From Tsukamurella asaccharolytica (lineage in GTDB: Bacteria > Actinomycetota > Actinomycetes > Mycobacteriales > Mycobacteriaceae), in NCBI RefSeq assembly GCF_007858435.1, contig NZ_VIGW01000001.1, positions 248,001 to 312,000 of the forward strand: a stretch of DNA of 64,000 nucleotides, written 5' to 3'. Shown piece by piece: positions 24,345 through 33,699 of this stretch. The stretch's first letter is position 1; every line of letters begins with the position of its first letter. A model generated the notes under the pieces. It saw nothing but the letters and a program-made list of their open reading frames with translations. It did not search any database and was not told the DNA's origin. Made by a program: the position numbers and the translations under genes.

Positions 24345-25516
24345 TGGCTCAGCCCACCGCCGTGCTCGGAACGGGCCAGACCCGGCACCGCGCCAAGCGC
24401 ACCGACGTCTCGATGGCCGGCATGATCCGCGAGGCCGTCGACGCCGCGCTACTCGACGCCGGCACCACCATGGCCGACATCGACGCCATCGTGATCGGCA
24501 AGGCACCGGACATGTTCGAGGGCGTCATGATGCCCGAGCTGTTCCTCGCCGACGCGCTCGGTGCCGTGGGCAAGCCGCTGCTGCGGGTGCATACCGCGGG
24601 CTCGGTCGGCGGCTCCACCGCCGCAGTCGCCGCCGCCCTGGTCAAGTCGGGTGTGCACCGACGTGTGCTCACCGTGGCGTGGGAGAAGCAGTCGGAGTCG
24701 AACGCCATGTGGGCGCTGTCGATCCCGGTCCCGTTCACGGTGCCCGTCGGTGCCGGTGCCGGCGGCTACTTCGCCCCGCACGTCCGCTCCTACATCCGGC
24801 GCTCCGGTGCGCCCGATCACGTGGGCGCGATGGTCGCGGTGAAGGACCGGCGCAACGGCGCACGGAACCCGCTGGCGCACCTGCACCAGCCCGACATCAC
24901 GCTCGAGTCCGTGCAGGCGTCCCGAATGCTCTGGGACCCCATCCGCTTCGACGAGACGTGCCCGTCGTCCGACGGCGCGTGCGCGATCGTCCTCGGCGAC
25001 GAGGAGGCCGCGGCCGCATCGGAGTCGGCGACCGGGAATCGCGTCGGCTGGGTCCTCGCCACTGCCATGCGCACCGAGCCCCTCGCCTATGCCGGCCGCG
25101 AGCACGTCAGCCCCCGTGCGGGGCAAGACGCCGCCGCGGCGCTGTGGCGCGACGCCGGGATCACCGATCCCCTGCGCGAGGTCGACGCCGCCGAGATCTA
25201 CGTGCCCTTCTCCTGGTTCGAGCCGATGTGGCTGGAGAACCTGGGGTTCGTCCCCGAGGGGCAGGGCTGGAAACTCACGGAATCCGGCGGCACCGAGATC
25301 GGCGGGGAACTGCCCGTGAATCCGTCCGGTGGCGTCCTCTCGTCCAACCCCATCGGCGCGTCCGGGATGATCCGGTTCGCCGAGGCCGCCAAGCAGGTCA
25401 TGGGCCGCGCCGGGGACTACCAGGTCGACGGTGCCCGAAAGGCACTCGGTCACGCCTACGGCGGCGGCTCACAGTACTTCTCCATGTGGCTGGTGGGCGC
25501 GGACAAGCCCGTCTGA
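24344..25516 (+). CDS. ltp3: Thiolase-like steroid side-chain aldolase Ltp3
   Basis: A 390-aa thiolase-fold lipid-transfer-like protein: LGTGQTRHRAKRTDVSMAGMIREAV, HTAGSVGGSTAAVAAALVKSG (the thiolase Cys position is Gly/Ser), AEIYVPFSWFEPMWLENLGF, NPSGGVLSSNPIGASGMIRFAEA and GHAYGGGSQYFSMWLVG. Conserved tyrosines in the last two regions correspond to the catalytic tyrosines described for Ltp2-type aldolases; that equivalence is inferred. It starts at TGATG with the ltp4 stop. It ends the KstR-controlled operon; no clear terminator hairpin follows before the GntR promoter. Confidence 0.84.
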   Translation: MAQPTAVLGTGQTRHRAKRTDVSMAGMIREAVDAALLDAGTTMADIDAIVIGKAPDMFEGVMMPELFLADALGAVGKPLLRVHTAGSVGGSTAAVAAALVKSGVHRRVLTVAWEKQSESNAMWALSIPVPFTVPVGAGAGGYFAPHVRSYIRRSGAPDHVGAMVAVKDRRNGARNPLAHLHQPDITLESVQASRMLWDPIRFDETCPSSDGACAIVLGDEEAAAASESATGNRVGWVLATAMRTEPLAYAGREHVSPRAGQDAAAALWRDAGITDPLREVDAAEIYVPFSWFEPMWLENLGFVPEGQGWKLTESGGTEIGGELPVNPSGGVLSSNPIGASGMIRFAEAAKQVMGRAGDYQVDGARKALGHAYGGGSQYFSMWLVGADKPV

Positions 25517-25560
25517 CACCCCAGCGCCACCATCGCGCGCGGAGCTCGTCGATGTGACTC

Positions 25561-25592
25561 TTGACACATCATCTGACTAAGTGATTTAGTCA
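25561..25592 (+). promoter_or_regulatory. Promoter with GntR operator before the GntR gene
   Basis: TTGACA (25561-25566) is a consensus -35; ATTTAG (25584-25589) at 17-bp spacing is the likely -10. The palindrome TGACTAA-GTGAT-TTAGTCA (25574-25592) covers the spacer and -10. Transcription would start at about the ATG (25597), so the mRNA is probably leaderless and autorepressed. Confidence 0.7.
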
Positions 25593-25596
25593 CTTT

Positions 25597-26289
25597 ATGA
25601 ATCAGACGACGGGTTCCCTGTCCGAGCGGATCGCGGACGGCATCGTGGAGATCGTCCGCACGGAGGAGCTCCAACCGGGCGACGCGCTCGCGTCCTCTCG
25701 GCAGCTCGCCGAGCGCTTCGGCGTCACCACGCCGACGGTGCGCGAGGCGCTACGGCGGCTCGAGGCCATCGACGTGGTGCGCTTCCGGCACGGATCGGGG
25801 ACGTACGTCGGCGACGGCGTCCGCCGCCGTGTGATCGGGAACCCGCACGCCCCGCGCGGTGACCTCCGCGCCGCTCTCGAACTCGCCGACGCCCGGCTGG
25901 CACTGGAGCCGTCGATCGCGGCCCTCGCAGCCCGGCACCGATCCGACGCCGATCTCGCGCGACTGGCCGCGGCGACCGACAACGCTCTCCGCCCCCCGGA
26001 CGGCGTCGCCTCGCCCGACCTGCATTTCCATGTCGTCCTCGCGCAGGCTTCGGGCAACCGCCTCCTCGGCGAGACCATCGAGTCGCTCCTCGAGAGCCGC
26101 CGCCTCGACCAGGTCGAGATCCGCCATCGGTACGCCGACCGTCCCCGGGATCACGCCGAACACCTCGGCCTCGTCGACGCCGTCGGGGACCGCGACGAGC
26201 GGCTCGCGGAGAGCCTCACCCGGGACCACCTGCAGCACATCCGCGACGCGGTGGCCGACGCCCTCGCCGCGCAGGAGGCCGGCCGATGA
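25597..26289 (+). CDS. GntR-family (FadR subfamily) regulator
   Basis: A 230-aa regulator with an N-terminal winged HTH (about 5-75; SSRQLAERFGVTTPTVREALRRLEA and RHGSGTYVGD) and an all-helical FCD-like ligand domain (LHFHVVLAQASGNRLL, RHRYADRPRDHAEHLGLVDAV with likely metal-ligand histidines). A palindromic operator overlaps its own promoter. Its stop overlaps the start of the creatininase-family gene (ATGA), so it probably controls the block up to the AbgT transporter. The ligand is unknown; nothing links it to steroids. Confidence 0.85.
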   Translation: MNQTTGSLSERIADGIVEIVRTEELQPGDALASSRQLAERFGVTTPTVREALRRLEAIDVVRFRHGSGTYVGDGVRRRVIGNPHAPRGDLRAALELADARLALEPSIAALAARHRSDADLARLAAATDNALRPPDGVASPDLHFHVVLAQASGNRLLGETIESLLESRRLDQVEIRHRYADRPRDHAEHLGLVDAVGDRDERLAESLTRDHLQHIRDAVADALAAQEAGR

Positions 26290-27041
26290 GCAACCGACTC
26301 GCCTCCATGACGTCCGCCGAGGCGGGCAGCGCGGCGGCCGGCGACCCCGTCGTCCTCCTCGCCGCGGGCGCGCTCGAGCAACACGGGCCGGCCATGCCCC
26401 TCGGCACGGACACGATCCGCGCCGAGGCCGTCACCGCGCGCGTGGCGGACGACCTGGGCGATGCCGTCGTCGTCGGACCCACGATCCCGGTCGGCGTCTC
26501 GCCGCACCATCGCGGGTTCCCCGGCACCATGACGCTGTCCACGACGACCTTCGCCGCGGTCCTCACGGAGTACGTCGGCAGCCTCGCCCACCACGGATTC
26601 CGCCGATTCCTCGTGGTCAACGGGCACGGCGGCAACAACGCCGTCCTCGGCACGACCGCCCAGGACCTGCTCGGCACCCATCCGGACGTCGAACTCGCCT
26701 GGGTCGGCGTGTCCGCTCTGGCGAAGGACGCGGTCGCGCGCCTCGGAGTGAGCGAGGTCCACGGCCACTGCGGCGAGTCCGAGACGGCGCAGATGCTCCA
26801 CGTGGCACCCGATCTCGTCCGGTCCGAACTCCTCGAGCCCGGCACCACGACCCTCGCCCAGATGGAGCCCGTCGCGCGCCTGTCCCGCACGCCCGGATTC
26901 AACCTCGCACTCGCCTGGGAGAGGTTGACGCCCAACGGCGTCCTCGGGGACCCGACCCGCGTCAGCGCCGAGGACGGACGACGCATCATCGACGAGTCCG
27001 TCACGACCCTCGCCCGTCTCGTCCGGGAGTGGCGCGCCTAG
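26286..27041 (+). CDS. Creatininase-family metal-dependent amidohydrolase
   Basis: A 251-aa protein with creatininase/MftE-family motifs: LLAAGALEQHGPAMPLGTD (metal-ligand Glu and His), VGVSPHHRGFPGTMTLS, LVVNGHGGNNAVL, and EVHGHCGESETAQML (metal-ligand Glu). Family members hydrolyse cyclic amides or related C-N bonds using two metals. It is coupled to the GntR gene upstream. The substrate is not indicated; together with the AbgT transporter, an amide or amino-acid conjugate is conceivable (inference). It is not next to mycofactocin genes, so MftE is unlikely. Confidence 0.8.
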   Translation: MSNRLASMTSAEAGSAAAGDPVVLLAAGALEQHGPAMPLGTDTIRAEAVTARVADDLGDAVVVGPTIPVGVSPHHRGFPGTMTLSTTTFAAVLTEYVGSLAHHGFRRFLVVNGHGGNNAVLGTTAQDLLGTHPDVELAWVGVSALAKDAVARLGVSEVHGHCGESETAQMLHVAPDLVRSELLEPGTTTLAQMEPVARLSRTPGFNLALAWERLTPNGVLGDPTRVSAEDGRRIIDESVTTLARLVREWRA

Positions 27042-27133
27042 CCCTCCCCCAGATCAGCCACCCACACGCCCGGCGACCGCCGCCGGACGTCGGACGAGCG
27101 CGCCCGAGACCCGGTCGCGCGGAACGGAAGACC

Positions 27134-28105
27134 ATGCAGAACCGTCGAGCCACACGCTGGGCCGCCCTCCTCGCCGCGGCCGCGCTCGCAAGTGTATCCG
27201 CGCCCGCCGGAGCGCAGCCCGCCGCTGCACCGCGCACCCCGCACCCGCCGCGATGCGACGGTGCCGGCGACGTCCGGCCCGGCGACACCGCCGTGCGGAC
27301 CGTCGCGAGCGGGGACCGAACGCGCAGTTACCGGATCCACGTCCCGCGGGGCTCCGACGGCCGCACCCCGCTGCCCGTCGTGATCGCCTACCACGGCCGC
27401 GGCAGCACCGGGGCCGAGCTCCAGGAGTACTCCGGCCTCTCCGCTCTCCCCGCGATCACCGTGTTCCCCGAGGGCGTCGTGGGCACCGGGGGCGGCGAGC
27501 GCCAGGCCTGGCAGGGCGCGCCGTACGCGGCGCCGGGCGTCGACGACGTGGCCTTCACCCGGGACCTGCTCGACGACATCGAGCGGCGCGCGTGCGTCGA
27601 CCGCGACCGGATCTACGCCACCGGTAAGTCCAACGGCGCGGGCCTCGTCAACCTGCTCGCGTGCCGACTGCCCGACCGGCTCGCCGCGATCGCGCCCGTC
27701 TCCGCCGCTGTGTACCCCGGAGCGAACGCCGGATGCGACCGGGCGGCGCCGAAACCCGTCCTCATCATGCACGGTGATGCCGATGCCACGATCCCGTACG
27801 GTGGCGATGCCGATCGGGGCCTCCCGGCGATCGACGCCTGGGCCGGCCAGTGGGCCGCGCGGGCCACCTGCGCAGCGGAGCCCCGGTCCGAGGATCTCTC
27901 GGAGGACGTCCTGCTCACCCGGTACCGCGGATGCGGGAACACCCCCGTCGAGATGATCACCGTGCGCGGTGGGGGCCACACCTGGCCCGGCGCCCTCGCC
28001 TACAGCGGCGGTGGCTACGTCACCCAGTCCGTCCGGGCCACCACCCTCGCCTGGTCGTTCTTCGAGAACAAGCGCCTCGCACCGTCGAACGGAGGAATCC
28101 GATGA
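27134..28105 (+). CDS. Secreted PHB-depolymerase/feruloyl esterase-like hydrolase
   Basis: A 323-aa alpha/beta hydrolase starting with a signal peptide (MQNRRATRWAALLAAAALA..., cleavage probably after AGAQ or SAPAGA). Catalytic features are VIAYHGRGSTGAEL (oxyanion region), ATGKSNGAGLVN (nucleophilic Ser), MHGDADATIPYGG (Asp) and GGGHTWPG (His). This is the LpqC/polyhydroxybutyrate depolymerase esterase family. The frame is open far upstream but the ATG at 27134 with CGGAAG before it and the signal peptide fix the start. It lies 92 nt after the creatininase gene; its stop overlaps an ATG at 28102 that begins the next translation unit. Confidence 0.85.
   Translation: MQNRRATRWAALLAAAALASVSAPAGAQPAAAPRTPHPPRCDGAGDVRPGDTAVRTVASGDRTRSYRIHVPRGSDGRTPLPVVIAYHGRGSTGAELQEYSGLSALPAITVFPEGVVGTGGGERQAWQGAPYAAPGVDDVAFTRDLLDDIERRACVDRDRIYATGKSNGAGLVNLLACRLPDRLAAIAPVSAAVYPGANAGCDRAAPKPVLIMHGDADATIPYGGDADRGLPAIDAWAGQWAARATCAAEPRSEDLSEDVLLTRYRGCGNTPVEMITVRGGGHTWPGALAYSGGGYVTQSVRATTLAWSFFENKRLAPSNGGIR
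28102..28105 (+). other. Overlapping ATGA start with strong ribosome site, out of frame with AbgT
   Basis: GGAGGA (28091-28096) precedes ATG 28102, which overlaps the esterase stop. This frame, however, ends at 28263, while the AbgT coding frame is different and its first ATG is at 28170. Either a frameshift (real or sequencing) separates start and body, or the start signal is decoy. Confidence 0.6.
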
Positions 28106-28169
28106 CCGTGCCCGACTCCTCGAGCAACCGCCCGTCGCGCCGGAACGCCTCCCCCGGATCATCCGGGCG

Positions 28170-29654
28170 ATGGGTGTCATCGAGCGCGTGGGCAACGCAC
28201 TGCCGCACCCCTTCTGGTTGTTCTGGATCCTCGCCGCGATTCTCGGCGTGGTCAGCGCCGTGATGGCGTCGATGGACGTCAGCGTCGTCTCCCCCGCCGA
28301 CGGCAAGGAGGTGGTGGTCCGCAACCTCTTCTCGGGAGACGGCCTCGCCATGGCCGCGTCGACGATGGTCGAGAACTTCGCCGGCTTCCCGCCGATGGCG
28401 ACGATCGTCGTGGTCATCATGGGTGTGGCGATCGCGGAGCGGAGCGGCTTCCTCGCCACCGGGATGAAGGCGGGCGTCTCCCGCGTCCCCGCCTCGTGGG
28501 TCATCTTCGCCGTCGCGTTCACGGGCACGGTCTCGCACGTCGCGTCGGCGGCGGCGTACGTGATCCTGGTGCCGTTGGGCGGCCTGGCCTTCCGCGCCGT
28601 CGGCAAGTCCCCGATCCTGGGCATCGTCGTCGCGTACACGTCAATCGCCTCCGGCTACGACGCCAGCCCGGTGCCGACTCCGAACGACGCGATCTTCGCG
28701 GGCATCACGCAGGCGGCGGCGCGGGTCATCGACCCCGACGCCGTGGTCACGCCGGTGAGCAACTGGTACTTCAACATCGGCTCCTCGCTACTACTGGCAA
28801 TCGTGATCACCCTGGTCACCAAGCTCGTCCTGGCCAAGCGCCCCGACCTGGACGCCGATCCGGACGCGGACCTCAGCGACATGGGCACGCTCACGCTCGC
28901 ACCCGCCGAGCGGCGGGCTTTGCGCCTGGCGGGAGCCACCCTTCTCGGCATCCTCCTGATCACCGCGCTGATCATGCTGCCCGAGGGGTCCCCGCTGCGC
29001 GGCGACAACGGCTCCATCACCGACTCGCCCTTCATGGAGGGCATCGCCGGCTTCGTGGCGGTCCTCTTCGGCGCCACCGGCGTGGTCTACGGCGTCGTCG
29101 CGGGCACGATCCGCACGCCCGCCGACGTCCCCGCCCTGATGGCGCAGGGCGTCAAGCAGATGGCCCCGGTCCTGGTGCTGTTCTTCGCGATCGCCCAGTT
29201 CCTGGCGTACTTCGACTGGACGCACATCGGCGACGTGCTGGCCGTCGAGGCGGCGGAGCTCATCAAGAACAGCGGCGTCCCCGTGGCGGTCGTCTTCCTT
29301 CTCGTCCTCGGCCTCCTGACCGTCGTCAACATCATGGTCACGAGTGGCTCCGCGATGTGGTCCATCGCCGCGCCTGTCCTGGTTCCCATGCTCATGCTGG
29401 TCTCGATCCCCGCGGAGACCACCCAGGCGTTGTTCCGCATAGCCGACTCGGGATCGACCGCGGTGACGCCGATGAGCCCTTACTTCATCATGGCGCTTGG
29501 CTTTCTGCAGCAGTACCGCAAGAAGGCGGGCATCGGCACCCTCGCGTCGTACACCCTGCCCCTCGCCATCGCCATGACGGTGTCCTGGACCGCATTGTTC
29601 TTCGTGTGGTGGGGGCTCGGCATCCCGCTCGGCCCGGGCGCTCCCGTCCGCTGA
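28170..29654 (+). CDS. AbgT-family transporter
   Basis: A 494-aa membrane protein from the first in-frame ATG (MGVIERVGNALPHPFW). AbgT signatures are FAGFPPMATIVVVIMGVAIAE, GTVSHVASAAAYVILVPLGG, SGYDASPVPTPNDAIFAG, SNWYFNIGSSLLLAIVITLV and VTPMSPYFIMALGF. About eleven to thirteen membrane segments plus two re-entrant hairpins are expected. AbgT proteins import p-aminobenzoyl-glutamate or export sulfonamide-type antimetabolites. Coding-like sequence (VAPERLPRIIRAMGV) continues upstream of 28170 in this frame with no start, so the real N-terminus may lie at 28102 with a frameshift between. It is the last gene of the GntR-headed block and is convergent with the MFS gene. Confidence 0.82.
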   Translation: MGVIERVGNALPHPFWLFWILAAILGVVSAVMASMDVSVVSPADGKEVVVRNLFSGDGLAMAASTMVENFAGFPPMATIVVVIMGVAIAERSGFLATGMKAGVSRVPASWVIFAVAFTGTVSHVASAAAYVILVPLGGLAFRAVGKSPILGIVVAYTSIASGYDASPVPTPNDAIFAGITQAAARVIDPDAVVTPVSNWYFNIGSSLLLAIVITLVTKLVLAKRPDLDADPDADLSDMGTLTLAPAERRALRLAGATLLGILLITALIMLPEGSPLRGDNGSITDSPFMEGIAGFVAVLFGATGVVYGVVAGTIRTPADVPALMAQGVKQMAPVLVLFFAIAQFLAYFDWTHIGDVLAVEAAELIKNSGVPVAVVFLLVLGLLTVVNIMVTSGSAMWSIAAPVLVPMLMLVSIPAETTQALFRIADSGSTAVTPMSPYFIMALGFLQQYRKKAGIGTLASYTLPLAIAMTVSWTALFFVWWGLGIPLGPGAPVR

Positions 29655-29672
29655 CCGGCGGCGGGCGAGCAC

Positions 29673-30812
29673 TCAGGCCCGCGGTCGGCCGAGCACCCCG
29701 CCGCCCACGATCGCCGCGGCCACGACGGCCGCGGCGAACCCGGCGGGACCCGCGGTCCCACCGAACCGGTCGAGGGCCACGCCGGCGCCGACGGGCCCCG
29801 CCACCGCGCCCACGTTGAGGGCCGCGGTGGCGTAGGACCCGGCCATGGTGGGCGCACGTTCCGCCGCGGACCCGATCGCGAGGGTGATCAACGCCCCGCC
29901 GACCGCGAACGCGAGCAGGCCGGCGACGGGCACGATCACCGGCAGGACGAGCCAGTCCCGACCACCGACGGCGAGCACCGTCCACGCGCTCAGCAGGAGC
30001 GGGGCGTACACGACGAGGAGGGCCCACGGGCTCGCGTCGGCGACCCGACCGACGAGCGCCACGCCGACGCATGCTCCGGCACCGAAGAGCATCAGCACCA
30101 GCGGGATCCACGCCGCTGACAGCACCTCCTCCACCGGGACGGCGAGGAAGGTCACGGCCCCGAAGGTGCCCGCGTTCACGAGTGCGGTGAGGACGAGCAG
30201 CGTCGCCGTCCGCCGGCCGCGCAGCGCGACCAGCTCGGCACGGAGAGCGGGTCGCTCGCCGCCGCCGGAATCGATCGGGCCGGCGGCGAGGATCGCGAGG
30301 AACGGCGGCACGCACAGTGCCGCGACCGACCAGAACAGGACCCGCCACCCCGCGGCGGCGCCGACGAGAGCGCCCGCGGGGACGCCCGCGACCATGGCGA
30401 CGGTGGTGCCCGCGAGAAGCAGCGACAGCGCCCGCGCCCGCCGCTCGGGACCGACGGCCGCGGCCGCGGCGGTGAACGCGACGGCGAGGAAGCCGGCGTT
30501 GGCGACGGCGGCCACCACGCGGGTCCCGAGCAGCACGGGGAGGGACGCGGCCAGTGCACCGACGACGTGCGCCGCCGCGAACACCGCAAGGAAGCCGAGC
30601 AGGGCGGTGCGGGGCGGCCACCGTCGGGCGAGGGCGGCCGTCGCGGGGGCACCGAGGACCATCCCGACCGCGAACGCGGAGACGAGGCTCCCCGCGGCGG
30701 ACGGAGCGACCGCCAGGTCCGCGGCGAGTGCCGGCAGCACGCCGGCGAGCATGAATTCGGAGGTACCCATCGCGAAGACCGCGAGGGCGAGGAACAGGAC
30801 GAGCCGAGGCAC
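29673..30812 (-). CDS. MFS drug-efflux type transporter (DHA1 family)
   Basis: A 379-aa major facilitator protein with about twelve hydrophobic segments. LALAVFAMGTSEFMLAGVLPALAADL and LVSAFAVGMVLGAPATAALARRWPPR (motif A-like loop) are typical of the Cmx/CmlR chloramphenicol and AraJ-type DHA1 exporters. The GTG at 30812 is preferred over the upstream GTG at 30860 because AGGAG (30819-30823) stands 6 nt before it and TM1 then begins at once. It is convergent with AbgT. The substrate is unknown. Confidence 0.8.
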   Translation of the reverse strand: MPRLVLFLALAVFAMGTSEFMLAGVLPALAADLAVAPSAAGSLVSAFAVGMVLGAPATAALARRWPPRTALLGFLAVFAAAHVVGALAASLPVLLGTRVVAAVANAGFLAVAFTAAAAAVGPERRARALSLLLAGTTVAMVAGVPAGALVGAAAGWRVLFWSVAALCVPPFLAILAAGPIDSGGGERPALRAELVALRGRRTATLLVLTALVNAGTFGAVTFLAVPVEEVLSAAWIPLVLMLFGAGACVGVALVGRVADASPWALLVVYAPLLLSAWTVLAVGGRDWLVLPVIVPVAGLLAFAVGGALITLAIGSAAERAPTMAGSYATAALNVGAVAGPVGAGVALDRFGGTAGPAGFAAAVVAAAIVGGGVLGRPRA

Positions 30813-31025
30813 GGGGGACTCCTGGGACGAGGAAACGAGGGCATCGTCTCCGGTCGCCACGGCCGACTCGGACCGGCGGATCAGCGCACGACGGCGCGGC
30901 TCTGCACGGGGCCGACGGCGGGACCGGCGACCCCGACCTCATGCGATTCCGGTGTGCTCACGTCGCTCAGGCTAGCCCCCGGCCGCCGACGAGCGCCACC
31001 GGAATACGCAGCGCCCGGCAACGAC

Positions 31026-31052
31026 GAAGCCCCCGGGACGTCCGGGGGCTTC
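31026..31052 (-). terminator. Intrinsic-type terminator hairpin after cyp125
   Basis: GAAGCCCCCGG pairs with CCGGGGGCTTC (11 bp) around the 5-nt loop GACGT, 14 bp after the cyp125 stop in the direction of transcription. No U-run follows, as is usual in actinobacteria. Confidence 0.8.
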
Positions 31053-31066
31053 GCAGAGGTGAGCGC

Positions 31067-32290
31067 CTACTCGTAGGCGACCTTCCAGTGCTTGATGCCG
31101 TTGAGCCAGCCGGACCGCAGGCGCTGCGGGGGCTCGAGTTCGCGCAGGTTCGGCATGACGTCCGCGATGGCCTTGAACATCAGGTCCATCTCGAGACGGG
31201 CGAGGTTCGCGCCGACGCAGTGGTGCGTGCCCGAGCCGCCGAAGCCGACGTGCGGGTTCGGGTCGCGCAGGATGTTGAAGGTGTAGGGATCCTCGAAGGC
31301 GTCCTCGTCGAAGTTGGCCGAGGCGTAGAACAGCGCCACGCGCTGGCCCTTCTTGATCGTCTGCTCACCCAGTTGGACGTCCTCGAGCGCGGTCCTCTGG
31401 AACACCGACACCGGCGTCGCCCAGCGCACGATCTCGTCGGGTGCGGTGCGCGGCCGCTGCTCCTTGTAGATCTCCCACTGCTCGGGGTAGTCGACGAAGG
31501 CCTTCATGCCGTGGCTGATCGCGTTGCGCGTGGTCTCGTTGCCGGCCACTGCCAGCAGGAGCACGAAGAACGCGAACTCGTCGCTGCCGAGCCCGTCGCC
31601 GTCGATGTCCGCCTGCACGAGGGTGGTCACGATGTCGTCCATCGGACACTTCCGCCGCTCCTCCGCGAGGTTCCACGAGTACCCCGTGAACTCGGTCATC
31701 GCCGTGAGGTAGTCGCCCTCGAATTCGGGATCGTCGTACGCCATCATCGAGTTCGACCAGTCGAAGAGCTTCTTGCGGTCCTCCTGGGGCACGCCCAGGA
31801 GTTCGGCGATCGCCTGCAGCGGCAGCTCACTGGCGACCTGCTCGACGAAGTCACCGCCGCCGGCCTTGCGGGCCTCGTGCACGATCTGTTCGGCCCGCTC
31901 CGCCAGCGCGTCGTGCAGGGACTGCACCGCCTTCGGCGTGAAACCGCGCGAGATGATGCGTCGCGTCTTGGTGTGCTGCGGCGGGTCCATGTTGAGCAGC
32001 AGCATGCGCTGCATGTCGATCTGCTCGCGCTCGATCTCGGGGCCGAACCGGACGATGGCGCCGTTCTCCCAGTTCGAGTACTGCTTCGGGTTCCGGGAGA
32101 CGGCCTTGATGTCCTCCAGCTTGGACACCACCCAGAAGCCGCCGTCGTCGAACCCCGTGGTGCCGGGCGGAATGTCCTGCCACCACACCGGCGCCGATCG
32201 CCGCAGCTCGGCGAACTCGGCCTCCGGTCGCCGCTCCGACCACAGATCGGGGCTGGTGAAATCGAACCCCGCGGGGAAGTGCACGCTCAC
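31067..32290 (-). CDS. cyp125: Steroid C26(27)-monooxygenase CYP125
   Basis: A 407-aa cytochrome P450: I-helix AGNETTR at 249-255, ExxR at 286-289 (EIVR), and haem-binding FGGSGTHHCVGANLAR with Cys358. The C-terminal RLRSGWLNGIKHWKVAY is a CYP125 hallmark. CYP125 hydroxylates the terminal side-chain carbon (C26/27) of cholest-4-en-3-one and oxidises it to the acid, starting side-chain degradation; electrons come from a small ferredoxin, perhaps that at 1846. It is divergent from fadA5 as in Mtb (Rv3545c/Rv3546), with a KstR site between. A clear hairpin terminator follows. Unlike Mtb, the igr genes do not follow it here. Confidence 0.92.
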   Translation of the reverse strand: MSVHFPAGFDFTSPDLWSERRPEAEFAELRRSAPVWWQDIPPGTTGFDDGGFWVVSKLEDIKAVSRNPKQYSNWENGAIVRFGPEIEREQIDMQRMLLLNMDPPQHTKTRRIISRGFTPKAVQSLHDALAERAEQIVHEARKAGGGDFVEQVASELPLQAIAELLGVPQEDRKKLFDWSNSMMAYDDPEFEGDYLTAMTEFTGYSWNLAEERRKCPMDDIVTTLVQADIDGDGLGSDEFAFFVLLLAVAGNETTRNAISHGMKAFVDYPEQWEIYKEQRPRTAPDEIVRWATPVSVFQRTALEDVQLGEQTIKKGQRVALFYASANFDEDAFEDPYTFNILRDPNPHVGFGGSGTHHCVGANLARLEMDLMFKAIADVMPNLRELEPPQRLRSGWLNGIKHWKVAYE

Positions 32291-32335
32291 GCCGCCTCCT
32301 CAAGCGTCTCCACCCGACCCCTGGCCAGGCGTATC

Positions 32336-32349
32336 TGAAACATGTTCTA
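32336..32349. promoter_or_regulatory. KstR operator between cyp125 and fadA5
   Basis: TGAAACATGTTCTA lies 46 bp upstream of cyp125 and 186 bp upstream of fadA5. The remaining 185 bp up to fadA5 hold no other recognisable signal. Confidence 0.88.
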
Positions 32350-32522
32350 CTCATTGAAGCACAGACTGTCCGCCCGTGAGCTAGATTGCGAAGGACGCTC
32401 GTTGCACAGCAGTTACACAGGACGAATCCGTCGCGGCGCCACCGCATGAGGCTCGACAAGGCCGGAGTTGCGCGCCACAATCGAGAACGCGCTCTACCCG
32501 CTGGGTCGAGCCGAGAATGTGA

Positions 32523-33695
<1,173 letters not shown>

Positions 33696-33699
33696 CCGG

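Noticed and set aside
25859-27133. Open frame fused upstream of the secreted esterase
   Set aside because: It overlaps the GntR and creatininase genes in another frame; signal peptide and ribosome site fix the start at 27134.
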